The translations under genes and the position numbers were made by a program. DNA of 64,000 nt from Streptomyces liangshanensis (lineage in GTDB: Bacteria; Actinomycetota; Actinomycetes; Streptomycetales; Streptomycetaceae). The stretch is from contig NZ_CP050177.1 of NCBI RefSeq assembly GCF_011694815.1, positions 806,001-870,000 on the forward strand. The letters are read 5' to 3'. Positions 43,728 through 51,606 of the stretch are shown here, one piece after another (the stretch's first letter is position 1; each line of letters begins with the position of its first letter). The notes under the pieces were generated by a model. That model saw only the letters and a program-made list of their open reading frames with translations, did not search any database and was not told the origin of the DNA.

Positions 43728-43939
43728 GGTAGTTCCTTCGGGGCGGCGGAAGGGGCGTTCACAACACGGTGGCACCCACGATAGAAGTGATAGTTGCCAT
43801 TTGACAACATTCTCTGGTGAGCAACAATCTGTTCACTGCTCCGGAGCCGCCCCGCGCGCCTCCTGAGCGGCGATGTCGTGCGCGAAGTGATGTCGCGCGG
43901 AGTAACGTGCCCATCCCAGGAAGTAGGGGCTGAATGAAG
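43728..43939. promoter_or_regulatory. AT-rich promoter region with MarR-type palindrome
   Basis: About 210 bp, notably AT-rich at 43775-43845. At 43793-43808 lies GTTGCCATTTGACAAC, arms matching 7 of 8, the size and spacing of a MarR operator. A further AACA-ATC-TGTT dyad follows at about 43825. It probably drives the STAS-RsbW pair. Confidence 0.55.
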
Positions 43940-44455
43940 CTACGCGCTGTCCGCCACGTGGTCCCGCGCGGGCTCCTCGGCCGCGCCGTCCGCGGCGCCG
44001 AGGCGTTCGGTCGCCGCGGCACGGAACGCGGTGAGGCCCTTCGCCAGCATCAGGATGTCCGACGGATCCATCTGCTCCAGCACCAGGGCGACCTCGCGCG
44101 TCCGGAAGGCGCGGTACTCGTCCAGCACCTGGTGGCCGCGCCGGCTCAGCCGCAGCTCCACCTCGCGGCGGCTGGTCGGGCTCGGCGAGCGGACCACCAG
44201 CCCCATGGCTTCCATCCGGTCGCAGAGCCGGCTCAGCGACGACGGCCGGGAGCCGAGGACCTCACCGAGGGTCCGCAGATTGGCCCCCTCGTACTTCTCC
44301 ATGACGAGAAGGGCACGTAGTTGGGAAGGCGAGACGGGCCCCGAAGGCGCGGCCTCCTGACCTCGCCCCCACAGCACCTCGAGCAGTTCCGAGGCATCGG
44401 ACGCGGCCTCGGCAACCTGCTCGGGCTGGCGCGGCTGACCGGTGAAGCGGGACAT
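43940..44455 (-). CDS. MarR-family transcriptional regulator
   Basis: A 171-aa winged-helix repressor (VSPSQLRALLVMEKYEGANL, TLGEVLGSRPSSLSRLCDRM, GLVVRSPSPTSRREVELRLS). It is divergent from the PP2C gene at 44485, with only about 30 bp between the starts, and lies upstream of the STAS gene on the same strand, so it may control the hub. The ligand is unknown. Confidence 0.88.
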   Translation of the reverse strand: MSRFTGQPRQPEQVAEAASDASELLEVLWGRGQEAAPSGPVSPSQLRALLVMEKYEGANLRTLGEVLGSRPSSLSRLCDRMEAMGLVVRSPSPTSRREVELRLSRRGHQVLDEYRAFRTREVALVLEQMDPSDILMLAKGLTAFRAAATERLGAADGAAEEPARDHVADSA

Positions 44456-44484
44456 CGATTCACTCTTTCATCCGGCACGGGCCT

Positions 44485-45711
44485 TTGTCAGCCCAGACGG
44501 ACCCGACCCTGGCAGAGAAGGCCCGAACAACAGTGACTCTACTCGCGGACGTCGAAAGAGCGGTTCGCACAGCGGCGCCGCACGCTCTGATGGACTCGCT
44601 CAGCGGTGCGCTCGCCCCGTACGGAGCGACCTCCGTACGGCTGTACCTCGCCGACTACGGTCTCACGGTGCTCCAGCCCGTCACGGGCGTCTCGGGCGCC
44701 CCGGACCCCGACGAGGCCCTGTCGCTGCACAACACGCCGGAGGGCCGGGCGTTCGGCAGCCAGGAGCCGAACGGCGAGCAGGTGAGGCACCGGGACGCGG
44801 TCGACCACCACCTGCCGGTGACCGTGCGGGGCGAGCGGCTGGGGATCCTGACCGTACGGCTGCCGGGCGACCGCTCGACCCCCGGGACCGTCGAGGAGCT
44901 GACGCAGGTCGCCGAGCTGCTGGGCCACGAGATCCTGGTGGCGGAGCGCGACACCGACCTGTACCGGCGGGCGCGCCGGGTGAACCGGCTCACACTGGCG
45001 GCGGAGATGCAGTGGGAGCTGCTCCCGGCGCGGGCCTGCACGGCGCTGGAGTACGCGATCGGCGCCCAGCTGGAGCCCGCGTACGCCATCCACGGCGACA
45101 ACTTCGACTGGTCCTCGGACGGCGACCAGCTGACCCTCGCGGTGACGAACGGGATGGGCGAGGGCATCCAGGCGTCCCTGCTGACCAATCTCGCGGTCAA
45201 CGCGCTGCGCAACGCCCGCCGGGCCGGGATCGGGATCGCCGACCAGGCGGCGCTGGCCGACCAGGCGCTGTACGAGCAGCACCGGGGCGCGTCGTACGTC
45301 TCGACGCTGCTGCTGCGCTTCGAGCTGGCGACCGGCATGGTCGAGGCGGTGGACGCGGGGTCGCCGCAGCTGTGGCGGCGGCGGGACAGGACGGTGGAGC
45401 GGATCGACTTCGACGCGCAGCTGCCGCTCGGCATGTTCGAGGAGTCGGACTACCGGGTGCAGACGTTCCGGGCGCTCCCCGGTGACCGGTTCTTCTTCGT
45501 CAGCGACGGGGTGTACGCGGCGGTGTCGCCGCAGGGCGAGATCTACGGGGAGCGGGCACTGGCGCGGGCGATCAACGCGACGAGCCTGTTGCCGGCGGCG
45601 ACGGTGCCGCGCGCGGTGCTCCAGGAGCTGGCCACGTACCGGGAGGCCGATTCCACCGACGACGCGCTGGTCCTGTGCCTGGACTGGTTCGGGCGCCAGG
45701 GGGCGAGCTGA
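44485..45711 (+). CDS. PP2C/SpoIIE-like phosphatase with GAF domain, one metal motif altered
   Basis: About 408 aa. Residues 25-165 form a GAF-like sensor (ALMDSLSGALAPYGATSVRL, HHLPVTVRGERLGILTVRLP). Residues 180-400 are a SpoIIE/RsbU fold: HGDNFDW, TNGMGEGIQAS, FVSDGVYA and DSTDDALVLCL. The usual DVxGHG metal motif reads TNGMGEG, losing that Asp, so activity may be reduced or changed. The start is a TTG at 44485 or GTG at 44533, neither with a strong ribosome binding site. Same block as the MarR, STAS and RsbW-like genes. Confidence 0.82.
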   Translation: MSAQTDPTLAEKARTTVTLLADVERAVRTAAPHALMDSLSGALAPYGATSVRLYLADYGLTVLQPVTGVSGAPDPDEALSLHNTPEGRAFGSQEPNGEQVRHRDAVDHHLPVTVRGERLGILTVRLPGDRSTPGTVEELTQVAELLGHEILVAERDTDLYRRARRVNRLTLAAEMQWELLPARACTALEYAIGAQLEPAYAIHGDNFDWSSDGDQLTLAVTNGMGEGIQASLLTNLAVNALRNARRAGIGIADQAALADQALYEQHRGASYVSTLLLRFELATGMVEAVDAGSPQLWRRRDRTVERIDFDAQLPLGMFEESDYRVQTFRALPGDRFFFVSDGVYAAVSPQGEIYGERALARAINATSLLPAATVPRAVLQELATYREADSTDDALVLCLDWFGRQGAS

Positions 45712-45775
45712 GGCCGCCGGGTGCCGTCCGGGGCGTGTCGCGGGAGGCGGCTCGGAGCGTGTCTCGTGAGGCCGC

Positions 45776-46234
45776 TCAGAGGTCGAAGACCGCCCGGACC
45801 CGCTTGCCGACCGGGACCAGTTCCGAGGTGAGGCGGTCGCACAGGGCGTGAACGATCTCCAGGCCGTGCCCGCCGAGGCGGCCGGGGTCGCGCTCGAAGC
45901 GGCGCGGCAGCGTCGCGCTGCTGTCGTACACCGTCACGGTCACCTGGCGGTCGGTGCCCTCCAGCTCCAGGAGGTACGGGCCGTGGCTGTGGCGCTCGGC
46001 GTTGGTGACCAGCTCGCTCACGACCAGGAGCAGGTCACCGCGCCTGCGCTCCCCCACGTCGGCCAGCCACTCGGCCTCCAGCTGCTGGAGGAAACGGTCC
46101 GCCAGCATCCTGGCCTCCGCGATGCAGCCGGGCTCGCCGGTGAACTGGCTGGCCCGGACCAGGGGCTGCACGTACGCTCCCGCGCCGGACGCGAAAGCCG
46201 AATCACTCATTCCACTCATTGTCTGTTCGTTCAT
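45776..46234 (-). CDS. RsbW-like ATP-binding protein
   Basis: A 152-aa GHKL protein: N box LLVVSELVTNAERHSHG, acidic G1 region TVYDSSATLPRR and GGHGLEIVHALCDRL. The start at 46234 has AGGAG five bases upstream; the longer frame to 46270 has no such site. It is the last gene of a minus-strand series of receiver-phosphatase, histidine kinase, response regulator and this ATPase, which suggests its target is linked to that phosphorelay. Confidence 0.87.
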   Translation of the reverse strand: MNEQTMSGMSDSAFASGAGAYVQPLVRASQFTGEPGCIAEARMLADRFLQQLEAEWLADVGERRRGDLLLVVSELVTNAERHSHGPYLLELEGTDRQVTVTVYDSSATLPRRFERDPGRLGGHGLEIVHALCDRLTSELVPVGKRVRAVFDL

Positions 46235-46339
46235 CGTGCTCCTGCCCACGCACCCGAGGGCGTCGGGCACCCCCCTTGTCTCGGGACGGCTTATGCCCCC
46301 CGATGCCAGGGGTATGCCCGGCGATCGCCGTGAAGGCTG

Positions 46340-46792
46340 TCACGTCCGCCCGGGGAGGCGGACCACGGAGACGAAGAACTCGTCGATCTGCCGTACCGCG
46401 GCGATGAACTGATCGATGTCGACGGGCTTGGTGACATAGGCGTTGGCGTGCAGTTTGTAGCTGCGGAGGATGTCCTCCTCGGCCGACGACGTGGTCAGGA
46501 CGACCACGGGGATGAGCGCCAGCTCGGGGTCGGTCTTGATCTGCTCCAGCACCTGACGGCCGTCGTACTTGGGCAGGTTCAGGTCGAGCAGCACCAGGTC
46601 GGGCCGGGGAGCGTCCGTGTACGGGCCGCGCCGGTAGAGGAAGTCGAGCGCCTCCTCCCCGTCACGCACCACGTGGAGGTCGTTGCGGATCTTGTTGTCC
46701 TCGAACGCCTCGCGGGTCATCAGCTCGTCGCCCGGGTCGTCCTCCACGAGGAGGACGGCGATGGGCTGCACCGGCACGATGGGTGAGTTCAC
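46340..46792 (-). CDS. single-domain response regulator (Rcp1 type)
   Basis: A 150-aa stand-alone receiver: VLLVEDDPGDELMTREAFED, phosphorylated Asp70 in LVLLDLNLPKYDG, VVVLTTSSAEEDILRSYK and NAYVTKPVD with the conserved Lys. The group is like the cyanobacterial phytochrome regulator Rcp1. There is no output domain. The GTG overlaps the histidine kinase stop (4 bp), so the two are a cognate pair, and the regulator may act as a phosphate shuttle. Confidence 0.92.
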   Translation of the reverse strand: MNSPIVPVQPIAVLLVEDDPGDELMTREAFEDNKIRNDLHVVRDGEEALDFLYRRGPYTDAPRPDLVLLDLNLPKYDGRQVLEQIKTDPELALIPVVVLTTSSAEEDILRSYKLHANAYVTKPVDIDQFIAAVRQIDEFFVSVVRLPGRT

Positions 46793-48480
46793 TGGGCGGC
46801 TCCCGGCGGAAGGGTGAGAAGGGCGTCCTGAGGCGGTTCCTCCGAGGGCGCGCCTTCCGGAGAGGATACGTCGAGCGCGGGCACGGTGAAGTGGACCCGG
46901 GTGCCACCGGTCTCCACGGGCTCCAGCCAGATCCTGCCGCCGTGGAACTCGACGATCTTGCGGCAGAGGGCGAGACCGATGCCGGTGCCCTCGTAGGTGT
47001 CGCGGGCGTGCAGCCGCTGGAAGATGACGAAGACCTTCTCGGCGAACTCGGGGGCGATCCCGATGCCGTTGTCCGTGACGGTCACGTGCCACTCGTCACC
47101 CTCGCGGGCACAGCCGACGACGATGCGGGACGGCACGCCCTCCCGGCGGAACTTGACGGCGTTGCCGATGAGGTTCTGCCAGAGCATGGCGATCGTGGTC
47201 GGGTCGCCGTTCATCCGGGGCAGCGGGTCCGTCCGTTCGACGGTGGCGCCGGACTCCTCGACGACCAGGGCGAGGTTGGCGAGCGCGCGGTCCAGCGTGT
47301 GGTCGAGGTCGACGGTCCGCCACGCGTCGTGGACCCTGCCCACCCGGGAGAAGGTCAGCAGGTCGTTGATCAGGATCTGCATGCGCTTGGCGCCGTCGAC
47401 CGCGAAGTCGATGTACTGCTTGCCGCGGTCGTCCAGTTCGTCCCCGTACCGCTTCTCCAGCAGCTGGCAGAACGAGGCGACCTTCCGCAGCGGCTCCTGG
47501 AGGTCGTGCGAGGCCACGTACGCGAACTGCTCCAGCTCCGAGTTGGAGCGGCGCAGCTCCTCGGACTGTTCGGCGAGGCGGTCCTCGCGGAAGCGGGTCG
47601 AGGCGAGCTCGTCGGCCAGGCGGCGGCGCATGTCCTCGACGGCGTCGCCGACGGCCCGCAGGTCGGAGGGGCCGCCGACCTCGATGCGCCGGTCGAACGC
47701 CCCGGCGCGCACGCCGTCCGACGCGGCGCGCAGCGCGTTGAGCGGCCGGCCGACCATGCGGTGGAGCACGAGCGCGAACACGCCGACCGCGAGGAGGAAG
47801 ACGACGAGGAGGGTGAAGAACACGACGTCGCGCAGCGTGCGGGCGTGGTTCAGCTCGTCCCGGGCCCGGTCACGGGCGGTGTCCAGGTGGGTCTGCTGTA
47901 CGGCGAAGAGGCGGCGCAGCTCGTCGAAGGCGGCCTTGCTCCGGGTGAGCCGGTCCGCGGAGGCGGCTTCCGCCCCCCGTGCCCGTACGGAGGCGATCAG
48001 CGGTTCGGCCTGCCCGGTGCGCCACTCGTCGGCGGCGCGGGAGATACGGCTGAGGTCGGCCTTGAACTGACGGTCGGAGGCCACCTCGGCGGCCAGGGCC
48101 CGGGTGTAGCGGCGCTCGTCGGCGCGGCCCTGGTCGTAGGGGGCGAGGAAGGAGGGCTCCGCGGTCAGGGCGAAGCCCCGTACGCCGGTCTCCTGGTCGA
48201 GCAGCGACCTCTGGACGAGGAGGGCACCGGCCCTGGCGGGCTGGATGCGGTCGACGAGTTCGTCGGTGCGGGCGTTGGTGGTGGAGAGCAGCACCCCGCC
48301 GACGGTCGCGCAGACGCAGACGACCAGCACCACGGCGGCGAGGATCAGGCGGACCCAGCCCTGCACGGAGAGGCGGGTGAGCGCGGCGCGCCGGGCCGAG
48401 GGGGCCGCGGAGGGGTGGGGTGGCCGGGCCGGGGGCGTACCGCCCTGCCCGGGAATCCGTTCCTTGTGCGTATGCGTCAC
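46789..48480 (-). CDS. CHASE3-HAMP sensor histidine kinase
   Basis: About 563 aa. Two membrane segments (LILAAVVLVVCVCATVGG, VVFFTLLVVFLLAVGVFAL) flank an extracellular CHASE3 domain (RSLLDQETGVRGFALTAEPS). A HAMP linker (RMVGRPLNALRAASDGV) follows, then the dimerisation H box YVASHDLQEPLRKVASF and ATPase boxes QNLIGNAVKF, DNGIGIAPEF and GTGIGLALCRKIVEFHGG. The GTG at 48480 has GGAGG very close upstream, so the start is uncertain. It should phosphorylate the adjacent response regulator and perhaps the REC-PP2C protein. Confidence 0.88.
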   Translation of the reverse strand: MTHTHKERIPGQGGTPPARPPHPSAAPSARRAALTRLSVQGWVRLILAAVVLVVCVCATVGGVLLSTTNARTDELVDRIQPARAGALLVQRSLLDQETGVRGFALTAEPSFLAPYDQGRADERRYTRALAAEVASDRQFKADLSRISRAADEWRTGQAEPLIASVRARGAEAASADRLTRSKAAFDELRRLFAVQQTHLDTARDRARDELNHARTLRDVVFFTLLVVFLLAVGVFALVLHRMVGRPLNALRAASDGVRAGAFDRRIEVGGPSDLRAVGDAVEDMRRRLADELASTRFREDRLAEQSEELRRSNSELEQFAYVASHDLQEPLRKVASFCQLLEKRYGDELDDRGKQYIDFAVDGAKRMQILINDLLTFSRVGRVHDAWRTVDLDHTLDRALANLALVVEESGATVERTDPLPRMNGDPTTIAMLWQNLIGNAVKFRREGVPSRIVVGCAREGDEWHVTVTDNGIGIAPEFAEKVFVIFQRLHARDTYEGTGIGLALCRKIVEFHGGRIWLEPVETGGTRVHFTVPALDVSSPEGAPSEEPPQDALLTLPPGAAQ

Positions 48481-48583
48481 ATCCTCCGTGCTCGTCCCGG
48501 TCCAGGTGCTCGTGCCGGCCCCGGTCCCCGTGCGGTCCGCGCCGTCACGGGGCCGCTCGTACGGTCCCGCGCGCCGGCGCCTC

Positions 48584-49849
48584 TCACCGTGTGCCCCAAC
48601 CGAGGTGAAGTACGGCCACGTCGTCCGCGAGACCTCCGTACGGGGCGGCGCCCTCCGCCGCCTCCTCCACCAGCGCGTCCACGAAGGCGCTCGCCGGCAG
48701 GGTGCCGTGCTTCCTGGCCAGGGCGAGCAGGCCGTCCTCGCCGAGGCGCGACGACGGTCCCGTACGGCCCTCGAAGAGCCCGTCGGTGAAGAGGACGACC
48801 TGTCCGCCGGGCGGCAGCGCCAGCTCGGTCCTGCCCCAGCGGCCGACCCCGGGCAGCAGCCCGAGGGCCATGCCGACCTGGGGTTCCTCCCACACCACCG
48901 AGGACCGGTCGCGGACGAGCAGTCCCGGGTGGCCGGCCCGCACGACGCGGACGCTCCGGCCGCCGGGCACGAAGTCGAGCGAGGTGACCGTGGCGAAGAC
49001 GTGCGGGTCGGAGCGCTCCGCGACGAGGATCTCCTCCAGGAGCCGCACCTGTTCCAGCTGTTCGGTGCCGCACAGCACGGCCGTGCGCCAGGCGACCCGC
49101 AGGCAGACGCCGAGGGCCGCTTCGGCGGCGCCGTGGCCGGACACGTCACCTATCACCGCGTGGACGGTGCCGTCGGCGGTCTGCACGACGTCGTAGAAGT
49201 CCCCGCTCAGCAGCCCGTGGGCGCGGCCGGGCTCGTACCGGGCGACCGCCTGGAAGTTGTCGTCCCGCAGCAGCGGCACGGGCAGCAGGCCGCGCTCCAG
49301 CCGGGCGTTCTCCTGGGCCATCAGCTCGTTCACGCGGAGCGCCGCCGTGGTCCGCTCGACCTGCTTGCGCTGGAGGGCGTAGCGCACCGCGCGGCTCAGG
49401 GTCTCCGGGTCGAGGCGGCCCTTGACCAGGTAGTCCTGGGCCCCGGTCGCCACGGCCATGAGCCCGGCCTCGCCCTCGGCCGTGCCGGTGAGGACGACGA
49501 TCGCGGCGTCGGGGGCGGTGCGGACGATACGGGTGACGGCGTCGAGGCCGTGGACGTCGGGCAGGTGGAGGTCGAGAAGGACACACACGGGGGTCGTACA
49601 GGCGTCGAGGAACCGCTGCGCCTCGGCGAGCGACTTGCACCAGGTCAGCGACGAGTCCAGGTCGCTGTCGGCGAGCATCTCCTCGACCAGCAGCGCGTCA
49701 CCGGCGTCGTCCTCGACCAGCAGGATCACCGTGTCGACGGCGTGTGCGGCATCGCCGTCGAGCGCGGAGTCGTCCTGCGCGGGGACCGCTCCCCGGGTCC
49801 GGGGGACCCGCGCGGAACGCGACGACAGGTCAACGGGCAACTCGACCAC
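48584..49849 (-). CDS. response-regulator PP2C phosphatase (REC-SpoIIE)
   Basis: A 421-aa protein. Residues 38-160 form a receiver domain (VILLVEDDAGDALLVEEML, phospho-Asp in VCVLLDLHLPDVHG, VVLTGTAEGEAGL, DYLVKGRLD). A coiled linker follows, then an RsbU/SpoIIE phosphatase with intact motifs (LLSGDFYDV, IGDVSGHGAAE, LFTDGLFEGR, GLADDVAVLHL). The GTG at 49849 has a G-rich site upstream. It belongs to the class in which phosphorylation of the receiver switches on dephosphorylation of a STAS protein. It heads the phosphatase-kinase-regulator-ATPase series. Confidence 0.9.
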   Translation of the reverse strand: MVELPVDLSSRSARVPRTRGAVPAQDDSALDGDAAHAVDTVILLVEDDAGDALLVEEMLADSDLDSSLTWCKSLAEAQRFLDACTTPVCVLLDLHLPDVHGLDAVTRIVRTAPDAAIVVLTGTAEGEAGLMAVATGAQDYLVKGRLDPETLSRAVRYALQRKQVERTTAALRVNELMAQENARLERGLLPVPLLRDDNFQAVARYEPGRAHGLLSGDFYDVVQTADGTVHAVIGDVSGHGAAEAALGVCLRVAWRTAVLCGTEQLEQVRLLEEILVAERSDPHVFATVTSLDFVPGGRSVRVVRAGHPGLLVRDRSSVVWEEPQVGMALGLLPGVGRWGRTELALPPGGQVVLFTDGLFEGRTGPSSRLGEDGLLALARKHGTLPASAFVDALVEEAAEGAAPYGGLADDVAVLHLGWGTR

Positions 49850-50236
49850 ACTCCACCCCCTCGTGCGAACGACGCGGCGTTCACGGCGTCGTTTCCGGGC
49901 GGAAGCATATGCGACAACCGGAGCATCATTCCGGGCGTGTCGGGGCCACACCGCTTCCGGCGGTCCGTACGGGGACGGCGGGAGGGCCGACGGGCGGCGG
50001 CGGCACACGGGGCGGGCGGCGGCGGGGCCGGGCGGCGGGACCGGCGGTGTGAGGAATCCGACGGCGAGAATGACGTGAAACATGCGATGCTCTTCGGCGG
50101 ACAACTCCGCGTTTTTCGCCGGACGCCGGATGGGACGTCCGACGGGTCACCTGGCGCCTCACGGGGCACAGGGAAGACACAGGGAAGAAACAGGTACCAA
50201 TCGGCTCGCACGACGGCCGCGTACGGGGGTGCGGGG
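49850..50236. other. divergent intergenic region, GC-simple
   Basis: About 390 bp between the REC-PP2C gene and the third RsbW-like gene, in opposite directions. The middle is a simple GGC/GGG-rich tract (about 49978-50045). Lower-GC patches at 49905-49930 and 50065-50125 are the likely promoters. No gene seen. Confidence 0.55.
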
Positions 50237-50653
50237 ATGACCACGGTCGACGACGGGGCGGACAACGCCGTCACGGGAGCGCCGGTGTGGTTCGACGCGC
50301 GCCCGGCGGACGCGGCGGAGGCCCGCGCGCTGACGCGCGCCTTCCTGGCCGGGCACCCGGCCCCGGACCGTACGCTCGGCGATGTGCTCCTGGTCGTCTC
50401 GGAGTTGGTGACGAACGCCCTGCGGCACGCCGGTGGTGTGACGGCGTTCCGGGTCGCCGTCCGGTCCGGCGCGGTGGAGATCGTGGTGCAGGACGCCAGC
50501 CCGGTGCCGCCGGTCGCCCGGGAGCACCGCGGGCAGTGGCTGCCCGGGGGGTACGGCTGGCCGCTGGTCAACCGGCTGGCCGAGGTGACCGTGGTGCCCC
50601 TCGGCGACGACGGGAAGATCGTGCGGGCGTCGCTCCGCCGTCCGGGGCCGTAG
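50237..50653 (+). CDS. RsbW-like ATP-binding protein
   Basis: A 138-aa GHKL ATPase: N box LLVVSELVTNALRHAGG, G1 region VVQDASPVPPV and GGYGWPLVNRLAEVT. The ATG at 50237 follows a GGGGTGCGGGG leader. It is divergent from the REC-PP2C gene and is the third such ATPase in the hub, each with a different N-terminus. It could be an anti-sigma factor or a kinase for the STAS protein. Confidence 0.87.
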   Translation: MTTVDDGADNAVTGAPVWFDARPADAAEARALTRAFLAGHPAPDRTLGDVLLVVSELVTNALRHAGGVTAFRVAVRSGAVEIVVQDASPVPPVAREHRGQWLPGGYGWPLVNRLAEVTVVPLGDDGKIVRASLRRPGP

Positions 50654-50750
50654 GGCTCGCCCGCGGCGCCCCCGCCTCCCGGTGGCGAGGCTCCGCCGAG
50701 GGGCGTTGACTGGGAAGTCCGGTCCCGGCAGCGAGAGAGAGGGCACCGTC

Positions 50751-51584
50751 ATGCCGTTCGTGAACGTCGGCCAGGAGAACAGCGGCCCCATCGACATCTA
50801 CTACGAGGACCACGGCAGCGGCCGGCCCGTCGTCCTGATCCACGGCTATCCGTTGAACGCGCACTCGTGGGAGAAGCAGGAGCGGGTGCTGCTGGCGGCC
50901 GGGTACCGCGTGATCACGTACGACCGCCGGGGCTTCGGCAACTCCAGCCAGCCCGTCGTGGGCTACGACTACGACACGTTCGCCGCCGACCTCAACGCCC
51001 TCCTCGACCACCTCGGGCTCCCGGAGGTGACCCTGGTCGGTTTCTCGATGGGGACGGGCGAGGTCACGCGCTACCTGGGTACGTACGGTTCCGGCCGGGT
51101 CGACAAGGCCGTGCTGATGGGCGCGATACCGCCGTACCTCCTCAAGACCGACGACAACCCGGAGGGGGTCGACAAGGCGGTCTTCGACAGCATCAAGGAG
51201 GCGGTGGTCGCCGACCGGCCCGCGTACTTCAAGTCCTTCCTGGACAACTTCTACAACGTCGACCAGTACGCCGGGACCCGGATCAGCGACCAGGCGTGGG
51301 CCAACAGCTTCAACGTGGCGGTGGCGGCCTCGGCGCACGCCGCGTACGCGTGCGTGGACACGTGGCTGACGGACTTCCGCGAGGACCTGCCGAAGATCGA
51401 CGTGCCGACGCTGCTCGTGCACGGCAACGCGGACCGGATCCTGCCCTACGACAACACGGCGAAGCGGCTGCCGGGGCTGATCAAGGACCTGACGTTCGTG
51501 ACCGTCGACGGCGGGCCGCACAACGTGGCCTGGACGCACCCGGAGATCGTCAATCCGGCGCTGCTGGACTTCCTGGCCGGCTGA
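50751..51584 (+). CDS. alpha/beta hydrolase of the non-haem chloroperoxidase/arylesterase type
   Basis: A 277-aa enzyme: oxyanion segment LIHGYPLNAHSWEKQ, YDRRGFGNSSQP, nucleophile elbow GFSMGTGE, acid in VHGNADRILPY and His in DGGPHNVAWTHP. These are the markers of cofactor-free haloperoxidases and perhydrolases. The motif around the Ser and the conserved RRGFG loop fit this group. The natural activity is probably ester hydrolysis. The ATG at 50751 has GAGAGAGGG upstream. Confidence 0.9.
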   Translation: MPFVNVGQENSGPIDIYYEDHGSGRPVVLIHGYPLNAHSWEKQERVLLAAGYRVITYDRRGFGNSSQPVVGYDYDTFAADLNALLDHLGLPEVTLVGFSMGTGEVTRYLGTYGSGRVDKAVLMGAIPPYLLKTDDNPEGVDKAVFDSIKEAVVADRPAYFKSFLDNFYNVDQYAGTRISDQAWANSFNVAVAASAHAAYACVDTWLTDFREDLPKIDVPTLLVHGNADRILPYDNTAKRLPGLIKDLTFVTVDGGPHNVAWTHPEIVNPALLDFLAG

Positions 51585-51606
51585 GCGGTCCCTCTGCCCG
51601 TCCCGC

